Positions 23,251 through 33,576 of a stretch of 64,000 nucleotides of DNA are shown in pieces. The position numbers and the translations under genes were made by a program. Under the pieces are notes generated by a model that was not told where the DNA came from, ran no database searches, and was given only the letters and a program-made list of their open reading frames with translations. This DNA comes from Phaeotremella fagi. Lineage: Eukaryota > Basidiomycota > Tremellomycetes > Tremellales > Phaeotremellaceae. How positions within the stretch are numbered: the stretch's first letter is position 1; each line of letters opens with the position of its first letter. The stretch spans positions 496,001-560,000 of the forward strand of contig BCHU01000003.1 of assembly GCA_001599715.1 (NCBI GenBank), in the 5' to 3' direction.

Positions 23251-24464
23251 TTACTCAGACTCAGGTTCAGACCCAAAATTGGAGTCAATCTTATCAACCC
23301 AATCCGGCTCTTCAATATCTTCTCCACACCAGACGAGACCTTTGGAACAAATCTCGATCATGGAATGATAAATCTCCATTTGGTCATGAGGGACATCATC
23401 TCTAGTACCACCGTCGATAAAATCTTTCGTATAGCAGAACTGATATTTTGGTCTTTCCTTTTCATCGAGTTTCTCGATTTCCGTATCAATACCCTGTTGA
23501 ATACAACGACAGTAACCTTTCCAAAGTATCTTCAAAAACAGTTTGTAGTCTTTGAACTTGCTGATATATTCACTGAAGTAATGGTGAAATTCTCGATAGT
23601 ATTTGATTGCAGCGTTCCAGAAAGTTTCCAAAAAGTATATCTTGTGAACGTGGTCTGTAGATGCCTTCCGAAGGAGTCGACTGATAGTCTGAATGATGGT
23701 TTGCAGTTGTCGATCTTCGTATCCCATAAAACCTGTATGATGTAACATCATTTGTAGAGGATATTGGAATGATATTTCGGATAGATCCCTTGGTTGAGGT
23801 AGGGAGGGATTGTCGTACCACTCGCGGTGGTGAAACCAGATCGTAAGACACTGTAAGTTGTTTCTGAAAACAGAAGGTACGTCACCACAGAGGAGCGGTA
23901 AGGGATCTTCATCGAAGTGATCAAAAGATATAACCAATCTTAGAGGGTTGGATGATGTCGACCAGCACCGTAAAGATTCTGCCCAAGCTTCTTTTGAAAC
24001 GCAAGACCAAACCTCCCATTCAATTATGGTGATGTTCTTCATTAATCTTGCAGCTTGTTTGGCGATTTCCATGGCTGACGATTCAATTTTTTCCGATAGT
24101 AGGATTCTTTGAGTAAGGAGTAAGAGACTCTTCTTAGTATCTGAGATAAAATGATCACTTCGAGCGACTTGTGCTTTATTTTCGTAACCCAAAATAGCTC
24201 TAGGACCTCCATATATATAGTCATCCACAGGGATTACCCGGTAAATGAAAGGAGCGGCTACTTCGTAAAAGGTTTTGTTGACTCTCATAAGCCGTTGCCA
24301 ATTACCATGAAAGTTCTCGAGGAAGAAACAGATATTGGAAACGATTTCGGAGTTGTCGAAAATTGATCGTGGGGGTGTTTCGGCCTTGATGTTCAAGAAG
24401 AGGTGTTAATATCAACTAAAAGTGCACGATAGAGAATAACAATGTTGAAAACACTCACAGACAT
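23251..24464 (-). CDS. F-box-like paralog F4
   Basis: Exon 1 (24459-24464) encodes MS, and a 74-nt intron leads to exon 2 (24384-23251), 379 aa in all. The N-terminal motif is PPRSIFDNSEIVSNICFFLE, then LMRVNKTFYEVAAPFIYRVI. The LLLLTQ block and the C-terminal YQFCYTKDFIDGG plus VWCGEDIEEPDWVDKI follow. A possible unspliced start at 24396 (MNIK) exists. It shares with F1 the FCY.KDFI segment. GAGTGGCGAAA lies about 110 bp upstream. Confidence 0.78.
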
Positions 24465-24723
24465 TCTTATGAACTTTTTGGAAGTGAATGAAAGCCCAAA
24501 TTGTAATGTTAGTTTGGTGAAATAAATGATGGAAAAGTACCTATGTACTCGTGCACACACGATTCCATCAACGAGTGGCGAAATCAACTCCTTTACCGTA
24601 AAGAGATAGAGCACTGTAGGCATGCGAAATGAATCATTTTACCATATTGTGACACCATACAACCTATTACACGATATAAATACTTCTTACAATCCAGTCA
24701 AGATCCAGATTCTCCCTCCGACC

Positions 24724-25938
24724 TTATGACCGATTTCTACATTCCACCAAATCAACCCAATCTGGATGTTTAACTGCGCCATTCTCCCTACGGTCTACTA
24801 TTTCAGCTACTGGTCTCTCCCCAAAAATCTCTGCATACTCCTGAGGATGTTTGTCGTACAACACAGTCAATTCCTCGAATTTATAACTTGGAAGCTCTTG
24901 TTCAGTCAACTGATCCAATAGTTTTTTTACACCATCTTGCAAATCACGAAGGAAGTTTGTCCAATGATATGTCGTTAAGACCCTACGCGTTTCCAAATCA
25001 TCCGTTATACCTAACTGACTGGCGTTTGCTATTTCGAATTCATTGAAAAAGTTGAGGTTCCATCTATGTAAGAATATGCTGAACTTAGTATCGAGTGAGG
25101 CCTTAGACAGTATCCTGTAAATGTCCTTTACCGAGACATTTAAACCAGTTGATTCAACCATGTAAGATGGACGGTGATCCATTATATAAGGTAAAAAAGT
25201 TGTCGGTCGGTGGCCAATAATCAGAGAGACATCACAATCTTTGAGTAATTTAAATACTGTAAGGATCACATCGATTGAGTGTGAACTTAAACGACCCCTG
25301 ATGTCTCCGTACATCTCATAAACCAGACTTTTTAGTTTGGGAGCAAGAAGAGAGAAAACTTTATAGTCGTGTTCTGAGTAGACGTCGAAAGGGAAATGAA
25401 GGAAAACCAAATGCGTGATACCACCGTAAGACAGGGATTCTATAACTCGATACCATCGATCTTTAGTCTCGAAAGGATGTCCGTTCTTATTATAAGCGCA
25501 CATCGATGAGGAAGCGCTGAAATGAAGTGTTGTTACGTTAGGAAAGATAACGTGGAGAATGCACCCCAATTGTACGGGCGGTAAATAGATAGTTTGTGGA
25601 AGTCGTAGAGTTTCTGTCAATCGAAGTAACTTCAATTTTTCCGTCTCTCCTAGTCTTCTCAATCTACCCCTTTTTGTTTTCGCTTCCCTGTTATAACCTT
25701 CCAGGGCACCAAGCGCGAGAGGGTTCCCAGCTTTCTGCTCTACCAAGTAGGACGGGAAATCGAATATGGTGAGATCTTGATATAATAAAGGAGCAACTGT
25801 TTCGTAGAATAATCCATTTAACATCATCAGCTTCCATACATCCTTCTTTCTACCATCGTATACGAAAGAAACGATATTGGAAACAATGTGAGGGTACGTG
25901 AATGGGGACAATCGATCTGGAACGGTGTTTGAGACCAT
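24724..25938 (-). CDS. F-box-like paralog F5 (no start-proximal intron)
   Basis: A 404-aa single-exon reading from ATG 25938, the only array member in which I cannot find the intron just after the start. The N-terminal motif is SPFTYPHIVSNIVSFVYDGR, then WKLMMLNGLFYETVAPLLYQ. The family block appears as LALGALEGYNREAKTKRGRL, then KLLRLTETLRL. The C-terminus YKFEELTVLYDKHPQEYAEI, FGERP and HPDWVDLVE pairs it with F6. F5 and F6 form a subfamily distinct from F1-F4. Confidence 0.78.
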   Translation of the reverse strand: MVSNTVPDRLSPFTYPHIVSNIVSFVYDGRKKDVWKLMMLNGLFYETVAPLLYQDLTIFDFPSYLVEQKAGNPLALGALEGYNREAKTKRGRLRRLGETEKLKLLRLTETLRLPQTIYLPPVQLGCILHVIFPNVTTLHFSASSSMCAYNKNGHPFETKDRWYRVIESLSYGGITHLVFLHFPFDVYSEHDYKVFSLLAPKLKSLVYEMYGDIRGRLSSHSIDVILTVFKLLKDCDVSLIIGHRPTTFLPYIMDHRPSYMVESTGLNVSVKDIYRILSKASLDTKFSIFLHRWNLNFFNEFEIANASQLGITDDLETRRVLTTYHWTNFLRDLQDGVKKLLDQLTEQELPSYKFEELTVLYDKHPQEYAEIFGERPVAEIVDRRENGAVKHPDWVDLVECRNRS

Positions 25939-26484
25939 TCTTGAGCTGGGGAACGAGTGGGTGTCGAGCTATCGATCTTTAATAGATTTTACAGTCAGTC
26001 AAAGATATACATTGACTTGAAAGCTGAACATAAGATTATGAGCGAAATGAAAAAGATAGATGGAAAGAGCTTTACTCAAGATCTAAGGTGGAAAGTGGAT
26101 TCCTTATCTATTCCTACCTTTTTAAGGAAGATTGAGAGGTGAAAGGTTCATGTTTCTACCCTCAATAAACCAGAGTTGACGAAAGTAAGTTACGTCTACT
26201 TGCATGTATGTTTTAGAACAGCTGGCATCCATACGATGATCTGAAGCACGCAGCATTCCTTGTCATGGAAGACTCTCGTTGGACTGACTACAAATATCGT
26301 TTTAAGCTGTGCCACTCTCAAGCATGAATTCACCCACATTCGACTAAATGGAGCATCACAAAGTTACGATGTAGTCGTATAGAAGGAACGAAATACATTG
26401 AAATCTTTGGTCAATCGTCACTACTGATAGTACACTATATCTACATTTACAGTACACCTTTCGTTCATCATGTCCCATCGTTCA
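25939..26484. other. Spacer between F5 and F6
   Basis: About 545 bp with no supportable gene. It contains GTGCCAC near 26310 and the shared promoter of F5; nothing else seen. Confidence 0.4.
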
Positions 26485-27813
26485 CTACCATCCTACCCTG
26501 TAAACCATAACCCGCCCCATCCATTCTGGTTCATCATCAATCTCAGCTAATTCTTGAACATCTCCAAATTCCATATCTCGCTCGGGTCTCTCATCGAAAA
26601 TACCAGAGAGTAAAGTCGGATTGTTATCATAGAGTGCAGATCAACGTTTGAATTTATAATTAGGTACATCCCCGTTTGATCTTTGTCTCTCCTTCAAACC
26701 TGTATACACAGCCTTAACGAAGCGATTCCAATGGATCTTTTTGTAAGTTTCCATAGCCACTCGTTCATCGTCAATTCCAAGGGCTTCCCAATTTGTGATC
26801 TCGTAATCTTCGTCTCGGTATCGAACCATTGGTTGAGCTCTGTGCAGATAAATTTCGAAGGTGATAGCTGGATTTTTTACGAGTATCTCGTATAAATCGT
26901 CAACAGATTGTTGCTGGTCTTTGACTACTTGTGATTGATCCAGTCTTCGTGAACCCCGTGTTGGCGATAATGGGATGAACATATCCGTTGGGTGGAATAT
27001 CATGAGAGACACATCACAATCTTTCAATCCGTCACATAATAACATCCCTTTACCATAGCGGTTCTGACGAGTTGAGGCTTGAGAAGCTTCGTATACCACC
27101 GTTTGTAGGGAGGAAGCTAATTTTTTAAGTCCCTCGTAGATTTCTTGCCGCCAATGAATATGGCTAAAGTCGACACTTGTAACGATCATGGTTGAAATCA
27201 ATCCCTGATTCAGAGATTCCGTCAATCTTAGCCATCGAGCTTCAGCGGGTATGACAGCACCGCTTTTGTTGATGGATCTAAGAAATATTCGATCATTGAC
27301 GACAATTGTTTGAACATTGGGAAATAAACCACCAACGACACTTGCTACCTGTACTGGAGGTGGATAGAAACAGCTGTCGATTCTCAAAGTACGAGTAAGC
27401 TTGAGAAGATCCAACTTTGATGTTTTACCCAATTTCTTCAACCTGAGATTACCCGCTTTAGTTTTCTGGGCCTTTTTATTGAAACCTTCAAGAGCGCCCA
27501 AAGCAAGTCTATGAGGAGTGTACCCCCAGTCACCACGTCCAGGATCGTATACGTGGTGGGAAGGTCGGACATCGAATAGAGCTATTTCTCTGTATAGGAA
27601 AGGTGAGACAGCGTCGTAGAATGTACCATTAACCGACATTAAATTGTGGATACTCTTTATGGAGCCGTCGAAGACGAACGAAACTATATTTGAGACAATG
27701 TCGGGATAGCTGAAAGGATTTGAAGGATGGGGAGTTGGCTGGTTCTTTGATGACGAGAAGTCAGCCTTTCACATAAAGGAGGGAGATGTCTAACTCACTG
27801 TGAGTTGAGACAT
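26485..27813 (-). pseudogene. F-box-like paralog F6 with in-frame stop before the conserved tail
   Basis: Exon 1 (27799-27813) encodes MSQLT, and a 54-nt intron leads to exon 2 from 27744. The N-terminal motif is PSNPFSYPDIVSNIVSFVFD, then LMSVNGTFYDAVSPFLYR, and LALGALEGFNKKAQKTKAGN matches F5. Translation stops at TGA 26641-26643 after 372 aa (VPNYKFKR). The same frame then stays open for 51 more codons to TAG at 26485. It still reads ALYDNNPTLLSGIFDERP and DEPEWM, matching the F5 tail (VLYDKHPQEYAEIFGERP, HPDWV). This is a recent nonsense change, programmed readthrough, or a sequencing error. Confidence 0.7.
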
Positions 27814-28164
27814 TTTTATCAATGTCCAGATGTGAAGTGTGAAGAAGAAAAGAAGAGTTAGAAGATCGAAAGTGAAAGGAGGTGTTTATTTGTTGGTTGA
27901 GTCAACTCCTGAAACATCCGCGTACGGTGGTTTCAAATGTGGCACAGTTTTCAGCAATTTTAGACAAGGTCGAATTTACACCACTGTGAATTAGCATCAG
28001 CTGGGGCGAGGTGACGACGCTTTTGTATCTGGAATCTCTAGATTGGAGATAGAATAATCCAAATGAAGAGATCTCGAGTTCGGGAATAACCCTTTGAGAA
28101 GTTCCGCTTGTTGGCTTCGTGTCGCTAAGGTACGGACGAAACAAGTAGATACAATATCACTCCC

Positions 28165-28270
28165 AAATCGAACAATCGTAACCGCCCATCTGGAGCAATG
28201 AGATGATTTTAGAAACGATGCTGGATAAATGAAAGGTTGTGGACGGGATGATTATATTGATTGAACCTAA
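28165..28270 (-). pseudogene. Relic N-terminus of an F-box-like paralog
   Basis: Upstream of F6, the minus strand reads RPQPFIYP in one frame and then SIVSKIISLLQ in the next frame. Together they match the F6/F5 motif PFSYPDIVSNIVSFV with one frameshift. No downstream body remains in register. I read it as the remains of a tenth array member. Confidence 0.55.
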
Positions 28271-28636
28271 AAACATACATAATTTATCAGGTAAGCTCCG
28301 TTGCTAAGCAGTCAGTGGACTGGCAGTATGGGTACTTCCCGACATCTTGCGATGACAATGTGATTCGGGATTGAACAGTACCGTTGGATCCAATTCAGAT
28401 GGTAAAATTTGAAAGTACTTGTTAAAGGCTTCCGACACCGAAAAAATCTCATAACACACGGATGATGTGGCTGGTCACCCCAATTCGCTTGCTCTCAAAA
28501 AACGCAGACGACACTCTTCACGGTAATAATACAGTATATATGAAAGATACAGTATGAGACAAGTGATCCACTACGACATCCAATTTATACACACGCACAT
28601 GCAAGAGGAATAGCGCGAATACCGTCCATTGACACA
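28271..28636. other. Spacer between the relic and F7
   Basis: About 365 bp without a supportable gene or repeat. It holds the 3' flank of F7. Confidence 0.35.
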
Positions 28637-29931
28637 TCAGCAAGTGCATGGTTGAAACTCAGCTCTGTCAAGCCATTCAGGCTCTTCCTCATCACCGACA
28701 GTTTCTACATCCATATGCCAACGCTCAGCATACCCATTATAACTACACGTTTCTGACGTTTTGAAATGATTGAGATATTCTGAAACCGAATGAATGGAGT
28801 AAGTTGGTCGTTTTTCGATCTCAAGTTTGTCCATCGCCTGTTTAACCTCGAGCTTGATATGTTCGAGAAGTTGCGGCCAGAAGTACCTTGCGTGAAGCTG
28901 TTCTGTAGCGATTGTTTCGAAAGTACAAGGAAGACCAGAATTACGAGGCGGTCGTGGTGGTAGAACCAAGTCGTCTTTGTTTGTGATGTGTAGTCTGGAT
29001 ACTTTCGGTAGATAGACGAAATATATCTCGATTGATGGGTACGAAGCAGTTTTCTCCAGTAAATGAATGATAAAGTCGAGTAAAAGTTGGTTTGGTAGAA
29101 TATCTTTTCGAAGTGACGAGGTGCGGTTTGAGATGCTGGTGGGAAGATAGTCCCAAAGATCGAGAAGGATTTTCAAGTTACAGGTGTTACTTCCGCTTCC
29201 AAACAACCTATCGATGAATTGAAAGATCTCGTCTCTGTCGAGAGGATAATCTTCGTCGTCCTCTAACAGTCCCATGTAAAATTCGATTACTATTTGATCA
29301 AAGTTGGTCTCAATTAATCGAAAAACCTCTACGGTTTTATAATCAGAGCACTTGTGTAAAGGATGGCAACTAACGAGACATCTTTGAAGTGATTGTTGAA
29401 CCATACTGTCTAAAAACTCCTTGAAACGTTTCTGGAAATCCTCAAACGAATTGTTTTTTCTGTAATCCCAGGTATTGAAAGTAGGACAATTGATCAACAG
29501 TGTTGAAACGTTTGGAAACAACGTTGCGATTTGACGGGAGAATTTTAGGGAAGCAAAGGTTATGTTCTCGAGCTGAAGGGTTTTTGTCAATTTCAATAGT
29601 TCTCGTTTAGTGTTGTCGGCCTTTGATTTCTTGTTACGGGTGGTTCGATCGTACGAAGGTCGAGAAAGTAAATCCCATCCTAAAAGTGGTCCTCTTTGGG
29701 AAGACTCGGAGGTGATTCTATCTTTAAAGGTGAGACTACCATATAACATAGGAGCGATGGTACGATAAAACTGTTCGTTGACTACCATACATTTGGCCAA
29801 AGTTGATCTAGGTAAGAACGATAGGACTATGGTCGTGATCTCTGGATATTCGACCAAGAAAGATAGGTTCTTCTTCTCGGTCTAGGAAGTAGACAGTTAG
29901 CTTTGAATTGGTCATTGGTACATACCGACAT
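28637..29931 (-). CDS. F-box-like paralog F7
   Basis: Exon 1 (29926-29931) encodes MS, and a 44-nt GTATGT...CTAG intron leads to exon 2 (29881-28637), 416 aa in all, the longest member. The N-terminal motif is LVEYPEITTIVLSFLPRSTL followed by AKCMVVNEQFYRTIAPMLYG. The middle contains LLKLTKTLQL and ATLFPNVSTLLI, blocks also seen in F5/F6. The C-terminus has EEEPEWLDRAEF in place of the EEPSWIDDI signature. It is an outlying branch of the family; the conserved start intron and C-terminal W keep it in. Confidence 0.75.
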
Positions 29932-30140
29932 GTTAACGATGTAATCTATGAGAAGAATAAGTATATGCTGTTGACAACTCACATAAAGCATAGACGTGAA
30001 TCTCGGGAGGCAACCGGTAGGCGCCAATAAGTTTCCCCTTAGGAATGAAACGTTTTGAATCCTTCCACTCAACATTTCCTCAACAAAGATCTTCATTTCT
30101 TCATCCAACTTCAATACCAATCAATAGCAAAAGGAAGGTC

Positions 30141-30316
30141 AACCTGCGCAGGGATTTGAACCCTGGACCACCTGCGTTATCCACCACTCTTTTGTTCTCC
30201 TTTGAGGGCCGGATATAATGATTTGTGGAAGCTAAAGCATTTTAGCAATAGCAGGCTGCAAGCAGCGTGTAGCAAGCTCCGATAAACAGGCGTGCTAACT
30301 TCTACACCATGCAGGC
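30141..30316 (-). tRNA. Interrupted tRNA-like locus, isotype uncertain
   Basis: The minus strand has a 5' half with acceptor GCCTGCA, A-box-like TGGTGTAGAAG and D-stem GTG/CAC, then anticodon-stem CCTGT. About 115 nt later the 3' half follows: GCAGG, variable TGGTC, T-arm CAGGG-TTCAAAT-CCCTG (B box) and acceptor CGCAGGT. The halves pair well (acceptor 6 of 7, anticodon stem 5 with one GU). The material between is far longer than a normal tRNA intron, and no sensible anticodon results from splicing at the usual position. It could be a tRNA with a very long intron or a tRNA gene broken by an insertion. The halves look most like a Val-type tRNA. Confidence 0.45.
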
Positions 30317-30571
30317 GACATCATATCTGGTTTTTTCGAGGTTTGAAGCTCTTTTTTATATCTGTTTGTTCTGATCGGTATGAAAAGTTCTCGAATCTTA
30401 CTACAGTTCGTTGAATGCTAACAACGCTGCACTTGCCGGTCACATCAACACATACAGTACATCATAAGGACTATGGAATTTCGATTTTTGCTGCGTCTCT
30501 TCAATTTCAATATACTCTACCGAGATTAAAAACTACTGTCGATTGAGAGCTGTAACGCAACTGCTCTACGT

Positions 30572-31832
30572 CTACCACAGAAATAGCCCCTTATCGGGAA
30601 TTTTCAGAATCGCATCTTCTACCCAAACAGGGATCTTGATGTCTTTCCCATCCCTAGCCCTATCCTCCAAAACCATATTCAAGTGATCGAAGTACATTGG
30701 TTTCCAGAAAGGTGCTTTCCAAAAATCAGAGGGACCACCAATCGGAAGGTAGTCAATTGTCGAACCTATTGTATAAGCCATCTTCCGAGCTTCATCAAGC
30801 TCGTCGTATTTAACCTTGATCTCCTGTCGAACCTTATCAACCACCTCCATCCACAGTATTTTCATCAACATTTTGGATTTTTCAATTGATTCATTCATCG
30901 TACCAACATCTCGTTTTCTGAGTTGAGATACTGATAGGTTGTGGAGACAATCTTCCATAGATAAAACCGGATCGAGTAGATAGATATCGTACTTTGTTTG
31001 GGATGTGCTGCGACTAAAAATCTGCCAAATGAAGTCGATTATGGTTGAAACCCGACGATCTCTCCAGGAAGCTAAATTTTCACCACTGGACAAGTCATTT
31101 TGGAAAGAAAACAACAATCGAGTGGAAATTGCCTGATTCTTTGCGAGAGCCGAACCTAAAGCTTCGGGGTTTCCATAAAGGTCATCTGAACGTTTGAGGT
31201 TGATATTGAGTGTCAAATTATTGAGTGGGTCCTGCTCGTTAGCGTAGAGAGGAGACAGTACCTTTAGATGTTCTCCTTCATCCTCGAAATGATCGCAAAC
31301 GATACTTTTAATGGATCCTCTAGACAAGGTTTTGAAGAACTGTTCCATTAATTTTACCTTTTTACGTATATAGTCATCACCATGTTCATATTGTTGGAAG
31401 AAGTCGACCTGAAGCGATGAAACATTCGTGAACATTGAAACAAGCTTTTGAGCTTTTCGAACTGTAAAACCATCATAGAAATCTCCAAGTGATAAAGTTC
31501 GAGTTGACTGAAGTAAAGCCACTTTGGAGTTTGAAGGAAACTGTTCTTGACGACCACGAGTTCCATGACGTGTACCAGAATTCCAACCGACCATACAACC
31601 TCCTCCTTCCCATTCTTCCCTCCCTAATTTGACCTTCGCATAGACATACCGTCCAGCTACTTCATAAAATACCGAGTTTACTGTCATACATTTAGCTGCG
31701 GTTGATCGATCAACGAAAAAGAAGATTTGTGAGAGGATATCTGGTTGGAGGATTGGAGATGATGGCTTGGAGAGGACCTTGGAATGATATTAGGTTATCT
31801 GATCTTGTTTCAGCTTATTCACTTACGGGCAT
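30572..31832 (-). CDS. F-box-like paralog F8
   Basis: Exon 1 (31827-31832) encodes MP, and a 49-nt intron leads to exon 2 (31777-30572), 403 aa in all. The N-terminal motif is SPILQPDILSQIFFFVDRST, then AAKCMTVNSVFYEVAGRYVY. The family block is EEWEGGGCMVGWNSG, then LLQSTRTLSL and FTNVSSLQVDFF. The C-terminus has IGSTIDYLPIG and GKDIKIPVWVEDAIL, closest to F9. GAGTGGCGGAAACTTCC lies about 110 bp upstream (31944), resembling the element upstream of F3 and F4. Confidence 0.78.
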
Positions 31833-32204
31833 TGTACTTGGTTTAGTGAAAGTCGTGTGAATGAGTTGATGTTGTAGGAATTAGATGATGAGAGAATGGT
31901 TGGAAAGACGAATTGTTGATGGTTGATTTGGAACAAAGGGGATGAGTGGCGGAAACTTCCGTTTCATCATAGACCTTACTGAGAAGTGAGTTTGTATATC
32001 TATCTCCTATACTCGTGTACAGTATGTACAGGTCACAATCACACCGCAATGCTTGTCCATTTCCATCAACAAATTCTTATCTGTCTTGGAAACCTAACAA
32101 GTGGCCTCTGTCCGATCAAATGTCAAGTTTTTAGACTGTTTCATTGTCTATTTTGTAATGACGCAGAATGTATAACACTGTACTGGAGGCTATGACAACT
32201 ACAT

Positions 32205-32205
<1 letters not shown>

Positions 32206-32235
<30 letters not shown>
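32206..32235. repeat. (TA)n(TG)n microsatellite
   Basis: A TA run passes directly into a TG run in the F8-F9 spacer. The spacer otherwise shows nothing. Confidence 0.9.
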
Positions 32236-32350
32236 CCATCAATGCGTTTCAGTACCAAAATATCAACAATCTGACTTCTCTAATTATGATACCATGCTCT
32301 ACCAAGTCCCATACATTTTTAGATGAGCTCCCGAAGACCGAGTCGACTTT

Positions 32351-33576
32351 CTAAACACTAAGAGCACGACAATCACAGTAAATGTCACTGAGAATAGCTT
32401 TATCAACCCAGTCAGGGATCTCGATTTGCTTTCCATCCCAAGCTCCTCCACTTGAAACAAAGTCGATATGATTCTTGAAACGCCTAAGATCAGTTCCGAA
32501 ATCTGATCGTTTCGCAACTTGATAATAATCGACGTTCGTACCTATGCTGTTTCTGGGTCTATCCTCGACAGGTAGTGCGTCAAAAACTTCCTTCAAACCA
32601 TCTTTGATTGATTTTACCACTTTTTGCCGCCGGATGTTTTTTAGGAGTGTAATCTCCGGGAATGGTTGCGAGTGGAAAGCACACAGCGCGTCGGTATCAG
32701 GTAGACCTAGGTCTTTTGCATTTCGGATCTTCAGGTTGCTGTGTTGGGGATATTCCAATAGGAAAACCTCAGAAATTGACCTTGATTTCAGGCTAAGGAT
32801 TGCAGATATCGTCTTGATGATCGAGGTACAATTGACTGCAGGTTCGTCATTACTGAGCAAACTACCAAATCGAATGATTATTCTCGACATTCGAGGGGTG
32901 AATACTTCGAAAAATTCCCTGACTCTCCTACGCTGAAAATTTGAAGGTTCCGAGTTTAAAACACAGACATTGTCAAATTTGCGGATGAGAGTGCCGTAGC
33001 TTTCCCTCGTTGAGGACTGGGAGGTGATTTGTCGAAAAAATAATGGAGTTGAGAAAACCAAATTATGAATGGATCTTGTAAGAATGAACTCGAATAACCC
33101 TTTCAAACGACTAACATCCGATGACGGAGGGAGATGGTCTAAAATTACTGTTGACACATTTTCAAAGGTGAGAAGAATTGCCCTTGATCGCTTAAGTGAA
33201 CTCAAGTATTCGAGCTGATGAACAGAGAGATGTCGAGTTAGCAGTAAGAGGTCTTTTTTCGAATTTGGTGATTTGCCTCTGTGACTTCGAGTTTTGATTC
33301 GTTGTAAACCTTGATTACAGCCAGTCAAAGCCCCCTCTCCTTCCCACTCATCCCAACCGATCTGAAGAGTTTCATAAAGCGTTGGAGAGGCAGCTTCATA
33401 GAACTTTGAGTTGACTCGCATGCATTTAGCAGCAGAACTTTTATCGAGAAAGAATGAAATTGATGAAAGGATGTCTGGGTAATCGAATGGTGAACGAGAA
33501 GGGGTGGAGGTGTTTGACTAGTGATATCGGTTTAGCCTCATTGGATATATCTTTGAGGATCAGGGCTTACCGGCAT
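32351..33576 (-). CDS. F-box-like paralog F9
   Basis: Last (5'-most) member of the array. Exon 1 (33571-33576) encodes MP, and a 53-nt intron leads to exon 2 (33517-32351), 390 aa in all. The N-terminal motif is SRSPFDYPDILSSISFFLDK, then AAKCMRVNSKFYEAASPTLY. The block WDEWEGEGALTGCN and DLLLLTRHLSV are close to F1. The C-terminus IGTNVDYYQVAKRSDFG plus AWDGKQIEIPDWVDKAI resembles F8. F9 therefore mixes F1-like N-terminal and F8-like C-terminal features, either from exchange between copies or from the ancestral state. Confidence 0.8.

Noticed and set aside
23233..23745. Plus-strand ORFs opposite F4 and other array genes
   Set aside because: They are antisense shadows; the minus-strand family homology explains the region.
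26641..26643. TGA in F6 as a selenocysteine codon
   Set aside because: No selenoprotein family resemblance or SECIS-like structure, and fungi of this kind are not known for the machinery; nonsense or readthrough is simpler.
32206..32235. TA/TG run as a regulatory or Z-DNA element
   Set aside because: A simple microsatellite in a spacer explains it; nothing links it to a gene.
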